Source: Mycosarcoma maydis (Eukaryota; Basidiomycota; Ustilaginomycetes; Ustilaginales). Taken from it: a DNA stretch of 64,000 nt. Below, piece after piece: positions 21,186-28,725 of this stretch. Below the pieces are notes generated by a model that made no database searches, had not been told where the DNA came from, and saw only the letters and a list, made by a program, of their open reading frames with translations. The stretch spans positions 1,054,001 to 1,118,000 of the forward strand of contig NC_026480.1 in the NCBI RefSeq assembly GCF_000328475.2. Reading direction: 5' to 3'. The position numbers and the translations under genes were made by a program. How positions within the stretch are numbered: the first letter of the stretch is position 1; every line of letters starts with the position of its first letter.

Positions 21186-22625
21186 TCATAGCGACGAGAA
21201 GTTCTGCCGTGCTGACGCGGCCGCAGCACGGAATCCCGAAACTTGCTCTGGAAGAGGACAATCCGAAGCCCTCCTAGTCTCGAGTGCCTCTGGTAGCCAC
21301 TTGTGCATGTTTTTGATGCGTTGACTCGACACAGGGTGCGTCGAGAGGATCGCCTGTGCGCTGCTCAATACGCCACCACCGCTTGCACCCTCGGACTCGC
21401 TCATGCGCGTCCACAGCTTGCTCGCTTCTGCCGGGTCGAAGCAAGCACGGCTCATGATGCGCAACCCCAGATAGTCCGCTTCGAGCTCGGTCTTGCGCGA
21501 ATTGGGGAGCGAGAGGAGCAGCGTGAGTGCAGCTCTGCTGAGACCAATATCAAAGCCAAATGCATCCAATAAAAAGGTACCAAACAGCAACACCTTGTAG
21601 CCCGACATCTTTTCGGCAGAGTGACGTGCGACTTGGTGTGCAACTTCGTGGCCGAGGACGGTGGCCAGTCCATCCGCATTGGCGCAGATGGGGAGGATAC
21701 CGGTAAAGACGAAGATCTTGCCTCCAGGTAGTACGAATGCGTTTTTCTGCTTGGGATCATCAATTACGAACACTTCCCACTTCGTCGCGGACTGCTGCTG
21801 TAAACCTGCACCTGACTGGCTTCCAAACCAAGATGCACCACCGGCATTGCTAAGCGAAGTACTTGAGCCGTATGTAATGCCGCCTTCCTCTCCATGCGAG
21901 TGGTGCGTGAGATAGGGATCCCCTTTGGTGTGGTGTGGCTGATTTTGATCGACGATAGCTTTGTCGAGAGCAGCGACGATGCGACTGGCTACTGAGCGTA
22001 CTTGTCTCGAATACGGGTGCGAGGCAGGGAGGATGCGATCGCGATACTCTGCCAGCGTCTGACGGAAAGTTTCTTGGCCCATTTCATGCTCTTGTGCCGC
22101 ACTAACATCGATGAATCTCCAGCGACCAGTTTCTGGGACTTGCTCAAGATGCACGACGTAGTAGATACCAGCACTTCCGAGTGCCACAAGGATCAGCGTA
22201 GGCGGGCGTGATGAGAAAAGTGAGCGCCTCCCTCTGCCACCGCCACCTTCACCGCCGAAACGCTGATACTGCACGGGCTGTTTTGAGCGTTGTTGCGTTT
22301 GAGGGGCTTGCCCAAGACGACGGAAGAGTTGATCTTCGAGCTGTTTGCGCAGTATATCTGGTGACAGTTGCTCTCTTCCGGCTGAGTGTGATTGTGACAA
22401 GTTACGGAATGGACCGCATGATACACCTTGTGACTGCTTGTTTCCGCGATAGAGAAGCCCGTTCGATATCGAGCCGACAGACATGTTATTGGTAAGTCTG
22501 CTGCTGGAAGCTGATGTGGCGAATGTAACCATTGGTCGACTGCATCGTGCGACATGTCTGCTTGGGCGTGCTAGCGACTCGACAGCAACTTGCACTCTAC
22601 CAGATGCCCTAACTAGCGTAGACAT
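21186..22625 (-). CDS. OMA1-like mitochondrial inner-membrane metalloprotease
   Basis: 479 residues. An Arg/Ser-rich N-terminus without acidic residues (MSTLVRASGRVQVAVESLAR) is a likely mitochondrial presequence. A membrane segment follows at about residues 144-163 (LILVALGSAGIYYVVHLEQV). The M48 protease domain has NAFVLPGGKIFVFTG, the zinc motif HEVAH (H326, E327, H330) and TELEADYLGLRIMSRACFD with the third ligand glutamate. OMA1 cleaves inner-membrane proteins under stress and cooperates with m-AAA proteases. A poorly conserved Gly/Ser-rich stretch at ~115-140 and another at ~240-275 look like fungal insertions. Domain order and length fit fungal OMA1. Confidence 0.88.
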   Translation of the reverse strand: MSTLVRASGRVQVAVESLARPSRHVARCSRPMVTFATSASSSRLTNNMSVGSISNGLLYRGNKQSQGVSCGPFRNLSQSHSAGREQLSPDILRKQLEDQLFRRLGQAPQTQQRSKQPVQYQRFGGEGGGGRGRRSLFSSRPPTLILVALGSAGIYYVVHLEQVPETGRWRFIDVSAAQEHEMGQETFRQTLAEYRDRILPASHPYSRQVRSVASRIVAALDKAIVDQNQPHHTKGDPYLTHHSHGEEGGITYGSSTSLSNAGGASWFGSQSGAGLQQQSATKWEVFVIDDPKQKNAFVLPGGKIFVFTGILPICANADGLATVLGHEVAHQVARHSAEKMSGYKVLLFGTFLLDAFGFDIGLSRAALTLLLSLPNSRKTELEADYLGLRIMSRACFDPAEASKLWTRMSESEGASGGGVLSSAQAILSTHPVSSQRIKNMHKWLPEALETRRASDCPLPEQVSGFRAAAASARQNFSSL

Positions 22626-23140
22626 GGCTCTAGATAAGCCTTTGGAGAACGATCTTGCCTTAGTTTTCGTGATCCACTGTCTCGAGTCATTGATGGAAGT
22701 GGCAGGCGAGCAACAAGCGTGGTCTTGACTATGACAGACTTGTTTTCTATGAGACGATCTACGTCGCTAAGTTAATAATTACAGTCACGAGTTGTGAGTA
22801 CAGCACAGCTACGCAATTCGTGCGTGGAGGCTGCGTAGCTGGAACGATGGACTTCACGATTTGGCTCACGGCTATTTAATATTTTAATTATCGACTCATT
22901 CGTGATTCGTGATTGCGTCGTCTTGTATAACTTATACGATAACCGAAGAAAAGTCGGCCAGCGTGAACCTCCACATGAAGGCCATGCAGCTTCTTGTCAT
23001 CAACTAAGCAGAACGTATCGTACTTTACAGCCCTGCACATCAGCGTCTAACTTATAAAGGTTACTTCTGTCATTTTTCTTGACCCACAGAGTTCCCAAAG
23101 TAACTAAAAGTCAGTCCCAGCTTGCCTCGATATCTCAACA
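22626..23140. other. Divergent promoter region OMA1 / SDR
   Basis: No gene supported. Holds heptamer copies near 22787, 22857 and 22899-22917 (two in tandem), an A/T-rich stretch near 22875-22892, and a TATA element at 23053-23058. Confidence 0.55.
23053..23058 (+). promoter_or_regulatory. Likely TATA box of the carbonyl reductase-like gene
   Basis: TATAAA (in cTTATAAAGG) 83 bp before the start codon at 23141, a normal distance for a short fungal leader. Confidence 0.45.
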
Positions 23141-23986
23141 ATGGTCACGGCACTTGTATCGGGAGGCAACCGTGGCCTGGGCTACGGCATAGTTCGCAGG
23201 CTCGCCAACGAGTTTCCTACCTCGCCCTTGTCGACCTCGTCATCGGACAAGCTGACCATCTATCTCGGCTCACGAGACATTGCCAAAGGCGAAGCTGCTA
23301 AGAATTCCATCACATCCGAGCTTGCTCAGGACACGCTTGACCGGGTCTCAATCGAAGTGCGTCAACTCGACACCACCTCTCATGAATCTATCGTCAAGCT
23401 CGGTTCGGAGCTCAAAGAGGGCGTCGACATTCTTATCAACAATGCAGGGATCGCTATGGACGGTTTTGATGCCAACGTAGCTACACAGACCGTGGCTACC
23501 AACTACTATGCTGTGCAAGACATGATCCAAAATATCAACGTCAAGGACGGCGGCAGGATTGTCAACATTGCTTCCTTGACGGGCGTCTTGAAGGGTTTTG
23601 GCGACAACGTACGTGATCGATTCCGCAATTCTGAAACGATCGCTGATACCGACGCACTCATGAAAGAGTTTCAACAAGTTGTAGCCGATGGCAGCTGGAA
23701 GGAAAACGGCTGGAAGGGGGTGGCCTACGCTACGAGCAAGAGCGGCGTCATTGCTTATACGAGAGCGCTGGCCAAGCAGTATCAACAGGAGGGCAAAAAC
23801 GTGCATGTAGTCTCTTGCTGCCCTGGTTACGTCAACACGGACATGACCAAGGGTAAAGGTTACAAAACCCTCGACCAGGGTGCCGAGACGCCGGTGCTGC
23901 TAGCTTTGAACAAGCTCGATGCCAAGCCGGGCGAGTTCTGGTCTGACAAGAAGGTTTATGATTGGGAGAACAGGTCCGATTCCTGA
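23141..23986 (+). CDS. Short-chain dehydrogenase, carbonyl reductase (CBR1)-like
   Basis: 281 residues, no intron. Classical SDR features are the NADP(H)-binding SGGNRGLGYG at residues 7-16, a NNAG motif (ILINNAGIAMDG), and the catalytic Y196xxxK200 in YATSKSG. A serine in IVNIASLTG is the likely third catalytic residue. The ~40-residue insertion between the serine and tyrosine motifs (RFRNSETIADTDALMKEF region) is diagnostic for the carbonyl reductase/CBR1 and salutaridine-reductase branch. Such enzymes reduce xenobiotic and lipid carbonyls with NADPH in the cytosol. The substrate cannot be told. It is followed on the other strand by TRM7, with 107 bp between stops. Confidence 0.82.
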   Translation: MVTALVSGGNRGLGYGIVRRLANEFPTSPLSTSSSDKLTIYLGSRDIAKGEAAKNSITSELAQDTLDRVSIEVRQLDTTSHESIVKLGSELKEGVDILINNAGIAMDGFDANVATQTVATNYYAVQDMIQNINVKDGGRIVNIASLTGVLKGFGDNVRDRFRNSETIADTDALMKEFQQVVADGSWKENGWKGVAYATSKSGVIAYTRALAKQYQQEGKNVHVVSCCPGYVNTDMTKGKGYKTLDQGAETPVLLALNKLDAKPGEFWSDKKVYDWENRSDS

Positions 23987-24093
23987 AGTACACCTCGATT
24001 CGGAAATGCACACCTAGGTATCAATGAATCGACCAAGCTGAACATGTATGGCTTTGAACAGTATGTGCTAGATTTGACCATTTCGAGGCAATT

Positions 24094-25134
24094 CTACTGA
24101 TCGAACCCGCTCAAGTCGCCGTGTACTACGAATGAGAGTATCGCTGAAAGTTCCCTTTTCGATTGTGCCATACCTGAAGTCGGTACATCGGGTCTTTGAA
24201 GCTCCGATCTGAGCTTCTGAGCATACCGAACGAGATCGTCTCTCGCTTCTTCCTCTGTCGAAGTAGACGACAATGTCCCGGCGAGACTGCCCACAAGACC
24301 AGCCGGTAAATTTTGCGGAGGCTTGAAGCCAAGACAGACGAGGAAATGCTCCACACTACCCAATCTTGAGCTTCGTGGCTTGGCGATATCGACGCGGTCA
24401 AAAAAAGTACGAAGCTGATCGGCAAGCAATGCACCGGAAGTGGCGGGCCTAGCAGCTTTGAGATCCATGTTGCCCAACGAGGCTCCCAGCCCGGCCTGCG
24501 GGTGTTGGGTGAAGATTTTGGCTACGAATGTGCCGCCTATTTCGAGCAGGCGGAAAGTTATTTGCGTGGCAGCTAGAAGAAGTTGGGATTGCAGGTATTC
24601 GTCTAGATCGTGTAAGCCGGTCACGTCGGGTGCGCCATCGCAGACAATAAGTTGAGCTCGCGCTTTGCCCTTGCCTTTGCCTTTGACGCACGTTGAATTC
24701 GACAAAGGCCCATCAGAGAGGGCGGTGCTGACAGCATCAGCTGTTGCGGGAGTGGTAATATCGCCGATGATCTGTGTTACGCCGGGAAGAGGCGCCATGG
24801 CTTGCAGATCGACAGCAACAAGATGAGAGCCAGGGACAGAGGCTAGACGTCGTGAGAGAACCTGTGACCAAGATCCAGGTGCGGCGCATAGATCGACAAC
24901 CCTGGTTGGTGTTTGAAAGCGCTTTTCAGATGTCGTTTTGGGCGCGTTGGCAGAGTCGGATGAGGACGCGCATGTCGAGGCGGCTCCAGCGTCGAGAGCG
25001 TAATCCTCAGCGCCGCCTAGAAAGCCGTACTGTTCATTGAGATGAAGTAGCTTGTACGCGGAGCGCGCACGGTAGCCCTCTGACTTTCCCTGACGGTAGT
25101 AAATGTCGCGTTTGTCCTTGGTTGACTTTCCCAT
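24094..25134 (-). CDS. TRM7: TRM7-type tRNA 2'-O-methyltransferase (FtsJ family)
   Basis: 346 residues. Begins MGKSTKDKRDIYYRQGKSEG, near-identical in pattern to Trm7/FTSJ1. The RrmJ-fold K-D-K-E catalytic set is visible: K28 in SAYKLL, D in IVCDGAPDVTGLHDLDEY, K in GGTFVAKIF and E in RLGSVEHFLVCLGF. The SAM-binding VVDLCAAPGSWSQVLSR is intact. Trm7 methylates positions 32 and 34 in the anticodon loop of tRNAs, with partner proteins Trm732 and Trm734. An extra ~30-residue Ala/Ser-rich insertion lies just before the SAM motif and another basic one (KGKGKGKAR) before the catalytic aspartate; both are absent from yeast Trm7. It shares a divergent promoter with the rRNA-processing gene at 25611. 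Confidence 0.9.
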   Translation of the reverse strand: MGKSTKDKRDIYYRQGKSEGYRARSAYKLLHLNEQYGFLGGAEDYALDAGAASTCASSSDSANAPKTTSEKRFQTPTRVVDLCAAPGSWSQVLSRRLASVPGSHLVAVDLQAMAPLPGVTQIIGDITTPATADAVSTALSDGPLSNSTCVKGKGKGKARAQLIVCDGAPDVTGLHDLDEYLQSQLLLAATQITFRLLEIGGTFVAKIFTQHPQAGLGASLGNMDLKAARPATSGALLADQLRTFFDRVDIAKPRSSRLGSVEHFLVCLGFKPPQNLPAGLVGSLAGTLSSTSTEEEARDDLVRYAQKLRSELQRPDVPTSGMAQSKRELSAILSFVVHGDLSGFDQ

Positions 25135-25610
25135 GGTGAGCAGCGATTAGGAGGAAAGGCCGAGATTGGGTTGGCGATGCTGGACGAGGAGAACAAGTGA
25201 ATCTGTAAAGAAGCGATTCGTGGAAAGGGTCTCTCGTGTCTCTCGTGTCTCTCTCCATCCAAGTCACGAGTTAACCAAGTTAACTTCACCCTTCTTTTCT
25301 GCACAAAGAACAAGAAGCACGAAGCGTCAACGCTTTTGTGCGATGCTTAACTTATTCACGATTCTTTTTAATCATTTTTGGATCAAAAATTTCAGTTCCA
25401 GCCTCCACCTCTGCTGCCAAGCGTCAAGTTTTTGAGAATTCACGATTTGGAGCCTTGCACGTTGCTTGACAAGTCGTGAGTCGTGAGTCGAGAGTGGTGA
25501 GTGGTGAGTGTATAGGTTGCATCGTGAATCGCGATTCTTGCCTTGGTTTGTTGATCTCATCCTCCTTCCATCCACCATCGTAGGCCAAGGCTCAGCCAAG
25601 TATCGACCAG
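25135..25610. other. Divergent promoter TRM7 / Fyv7-like
   Basis: No gene. Contains two TCTCGTG units near 25231-25246, heptamers near 25263, 25358 and 25438, and a degenerate 7-bp array at 25472-25510. This array mixes GTCGTGA and GTGGTGA units. Confidence 0.55.
25472..25510. repeat. Degenerate 7-bp tandem repeat (AGTCGTG / AGTGGTG)
   Basis: About five heptamer units related to the TCGTGA family but with G at the spacer position and drift towards GTGGTGA. Confidence 0.75.
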
Positions 25611-26282
25611 ATGCCAGCGCCCAAATTCACCAAGAAGCAGCTGGTCAAGCACCGCACATCAGCGTCCCCATCCAACGGCAAGAAGGCCGGTGGCTTCCAA
25701 GTAGGTCCCAAACACCTTCCGGACGGTGCCTACCTGGGCAAACACAAACGAATCAAAGCTGAGCTCATCCACAAGGCCAAAGTCAAGAAGGAGTACTATA
25801 AGCAGCTGAAACAAGACAAATCAGGCGTAGCGAGCGGTACGAGTTCCAATGCTGCCCCACTGGGAAAGCGAGGGAGTGCAATCACCGCGGACGATGATGG
25901 AGATTCGAACCTTCCATTTGCACTACCTAAAGACCAAGGTCGATTTGCACCCGAGAACCAAGCAAGCCATGATGAGAGCATACAGACAGATCTAGTGTTT
26001 TCTGCGAGCAAACAAGATCTACGACCGAGAAGACAAGGCGGCAAAGAAAAGAGCCACAAGCCACTACCACATCCACTACCGAAAGGTTCTGCCGTTCGTA
26101 GTGAGCCTGCTGCCAAGGCTACAGACACAAGAAGCAAAGCAGAGAAAGACCAGGAGCGCCTCAAGAAGAAAAAGATGTGGAACAAGCCTAGCGGTAGTCG
26201 TACGGGCCAGGCGAGGGGACAGCCGAATCTAGGCGCGAGGATGGAAGTTATGCTCGACAAGATCCGTAAATCGGCCGCATAG
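25611..26282 (+). CDS. Fyv7/CCDC59-like rRNA-processing protein
   Basis: 223 residues, very basic and rich in Lys, Gln, Ser. The N-terminal block LGKHKRIKAELIHKAKVKKE followed by YYKQLKQ matches the rRNA_processing family (yeast Fyv7, animal CCDC59/TAP26), which acts in 18S rRNA maturation in the small-subunit processome. The C-terminal half has the second typical basic stretch (AEKDQERLKKKKMWNKPSG-like, around codons 26130-26190) followed by QARGQPNLGARMEVMLDKI. The region between is low complexity. A nucleolar location is expected from the basic composition. The divergent pairing with TRM7 would couple tRNA and rRNA maturation, which is inference. Identification rests on a short motif. Confidence 0.65.
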   Translation: MPAPKFTKKQLVKHRTSASPSNGKKAGGFQVGPKHLPDGAYLGKHKRIKAELIHKAKVKKEYYKQLKQDKSGVASGTSSNAAPLGKRGSAITADDDGDSNLPFALPKDQGRFAPENQASHDESIQTDLVFSASKQDLRPRRQGGKEKSHKPLPHPLPKGSAVRSEPAAKATDTRSKAEKDQERLKKKKMWNKPSGSRTGQARGQPNLGARMEVMLDKIRKSAA

Positions 26283-26429
26283 CAGCCCGCTACAGTTTTT
26301 TGTCATATACCCGTGGATCTGTCTTCTTTGCGCAATCACACTCTCCCTTGATTTTGGGAAACTCTCCAAGGTTCAATCTGCATTTGTGATTGTATTCTTG
26401 TGATAAATGAGAGCTTTCTGCGTGGTAAG

Positions 26430-27371
26430 CTAACGCAAGGCCCACATCTTGACAACAAACAGCTCGGCTGGCATACCAAATTGAACCTCGCACTTGACAA
26501 TTTCGAGACCAGCTTGCTGAAAGACACGTTCGTAAGCCTTAGTCGAACGTGTGATACTGTGGTCCTCGTCGTCGTACCAGACGCGCTCGGTGCCGTCGGC
26601 TTCTTCTGTGCATACGTTCTCCTTTACACCAATGATGCCGCCGTCCTTGAGCGCTGCTTTCGAACGCTGGAGAAAAGATATCAAGTCTTTGTCGGAGAGA
26701 TGCTGCAGGCACCACTGCGCCCACACCAGGTCATAGGTCACTGGCTCTGCTTCCGACCCTGCTACACCATCCTGATCCACTTTTGGCGCTTCCTGTGTAG
26801 CAGTAGGAAGTTGCAGTTCATCGTCGACGGACACGGTGGGTGCAATGTCTCGATCGTGTACGCGTGTAGAAGAAGAATACGGGCGACCTGGTTCAAAGTC
26901 TTGCAGCGTCGAGCAGTGAAAGTGAACCGCTTTGCGTGCTTGGAAGGGAGACTTGCTAGGCGGCGTTAAGATTTGGGGCCATGATTTGGACTGGATCTTG
27001 GCTTCTTGGAGAAACTTGGCAACGGGCTCGACCATGTGTACCTGGTCAAAGATGGGGAGTAGGCTGTGCTGTGTCACACGTCCTACACCTGCACCGCAAT
27101 CGAGAGCACGAGTGCGTGCTTTACCCTTACCACCCCTCTCTGCGACTCTATCCTTCTTCCATTGTGCTGAAGAGACGTTGGACGACGCAGGAGCACAAAA
27201 GGAAAGGTGTGGCAGTAAGCCGAGAAGGAAGGAGCGAGTCCCTAACGACTCCACTCGAGAGACGTGGCCGAATCCACCGAGAACCCCATCGACGCTTGCC
27301 TCGACGCCTTCCCAGTATTGTACGCCACGCTTTACGTCAGGTGTAGGATGCACCACCCGGATTTCTGACAT
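26430..27371 (-). CDS. Alpha-N-terminal protein methyltransferase (NTM1/Tae1 family)
   Basis: 313 residues. YWEGVEASVDGVLGGFGHVS near the N-terminus is the signature of the NTMT1/Tae1 family. The SAM site follows as LDCGAGVGRVTQHSLLP and the acceptor-side motif as DLVWAQWCLQHLSDKDLISF, then GGIIGVKENVC. These enzymes methylate the free alpha-amino group of proteins starting with (Met)-X-Pro-Lys, such as ribosomal proteins Rpl12 and Rps25 in yeast. An insertion of about 55 residues separates LGTRSFL from the SAM motif region, and another (~45) lies before DLVWAQWCL; the human enzyme is only 223 residues. Start at 27371 is the first ATG. The frame stays open upstream for 26 codons from a TTG. 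Confidence 0.85.
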   Translation of the reverse strand: MSEIRVVHPTPDVKRGVQYWEGVEASVDGVLGGFGHVSRVESLGTRSFLLGLLPHLSFCAPASSNVSSAQWKKDRVAERGGKGKARTRALDCGAGVGRVTQHSLLPIFDQVHMVEPVAKFLQEAKIQSKSWPQILTPPSKSPFQARKAVHFHCSTLQDFEPGRPYSSSTRVHDRDIAPTVSVDDELQLPTATQEAPKVDQDGVAGSEAEPVTYDLVWAQWCLQHLSDKDLISFLQRSKAALKDGGIIGVKENVCTEEADGTERVWYDDEDHSITRSTKAYERVFQQAGLEIVKCEVQFGMPAELFVVKMWALR

Positions 27372-27459
27372 TGTGCTCCGCTTCTGGCTCGATCGGAGAA
27401 GAAGAAGACGAAGCTGCAGGAGTTGTAATCGGCGTGATAGAGAAGTCAATCAGAGCAAG

Positions 27460-27503
27460 AATCGTGAATCGTGAATCGTGAATCGTGAATCTGTGAATCG
27501 TGG
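27460..27503. repeat. Tandem 7-bp repeat (AATCGTG)n
   Basis: Four perfect units plus a disrupted one (AATCTGTGAATCGTGG). Located 90-130 bp before the NTM1-type start codon, so probably in its promoter or leader. Confidence 0.9.
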
Positions 27504-28633
27504 TCTCTCAGGGTCCAACGACAAAAACCTTGTTCAGATTCGGTTCCGTTCAGGAAAAAAAATTTAGGCACCAAATTTGGCACAAAAATCCAAAAGTCGT
27601 GAGTATCTTTCGTGTTTGTGTTTTGACGCTTGATGCTCGAAAGGAGTTGTTGAGAATCTCGAGGCTTAACATTCTCACCTGCTTATTCGCGAATCAGACT
27701 CACGACTTTGGCCGTTTTATTTATTTATTTCAGACACCGACCCAAGCCTATAGAGGCTTATGCGGGAATCAAGAATCACGAATCAAAGATACAGGCTGTA
27801 GAAAGTAGGTCAGGTCCAAAACCTAGATAATTAGCAGTGGGGCAATGTGCTGTACGGTTAAAATCCGCCCCTGCTTAGTCATGATGCATGAGTGGGCAAG
27901 GGGGTCCAGACGACGTCTCGGTCGATAGGCCGTGCTGCCGGACATTGGTGTCTGGAATGAGGTGGACTAGGTGTGGTAGATGAGAGTGATGGTGTGAGAT
28001 GGTTATGGGCTGGGCGACAGCCGTGTGACTGTGAGCCAGAAAGCGCGCTCTCAGGTACGCAGTCACCGCTGTAGCGAATTTTGGCTCATTTAGGACCTGT
28101 TTGAAGGAAGTGAGTCGCTGGTTCCGGGCCAGGGGACCAGCCTGGCGGAGGGACTCCTCAAGTCTCCTTCGGGGGAGTGATTGCGGCAGAGAAGAAGGTG
28201 GAGGCGGTCCGGGTCAGAATGGAGACCTGGTCCCGAGGAGATGTTTATGGAGCTTGGCGGTCTCGCCCGCTCTCAAGGTATTCGTGGTTGTTTGCCCTGA
28301 GCTTCGAGCCCCGGGCGGATGCGGACTTGGGTTGTAATCTTCATTCAACTTTTCGGACGTCGATCCGGCGATGCGGCAAAAGTTGCCATCGGAAAGAGCT
28401 TCTCCGAGCCTGCACGCTAATACCCCGCATTGTGCATACACCTTCACGCTTGATCACGCCTTAGATAAGGCGTAGAAGCCAGAACCGCCTTTCATTGTCG
28501 TTTGTTGCGCAGCATTCACAATCCGTGATGGCGATTGGTGATTGTTCTCAGCGTCTCGCCTGTAGCTAGAGCCCGCCCCCACATTCACAGATGGCCCATT
28601 TCGCTGGACCCTGGCCTCTGTGCACATATCCCC

Positions 28634-28641
28634 CTTATAAG
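28634..28641 (+). promoter_or_regulatory. TATA-like palindrome CTTATAAG
   Basis: Lies 85 bp before the start codon of the glycine-rich-domain gene at 28726, in a pyrimidine-rich setting. Confidence 0.4.
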
Positions 28642-28725
28642 CTACAAGGCAAACGTCACCTACACACATACACCTCTCGTCCACCATCGCAACCATCATC
28701 GCGTTCTGGCGTTCCATCTTCCACC

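Larger units (their letters stand above)
27372..28725. other. Intergenic region with a heptamer array and a compositionally distinct stretch
   Basis: No gene supported. It carries the heptamer array at 27460-27503, single copies near 27599, 27699 and 27766, an ATTT run near 27718, and a GC-rich stretch at about 28080-28480 free of heptamers. A TATA-like palindrome at 28634-28641 serves the gene at 28726. Confidence 0.5.
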
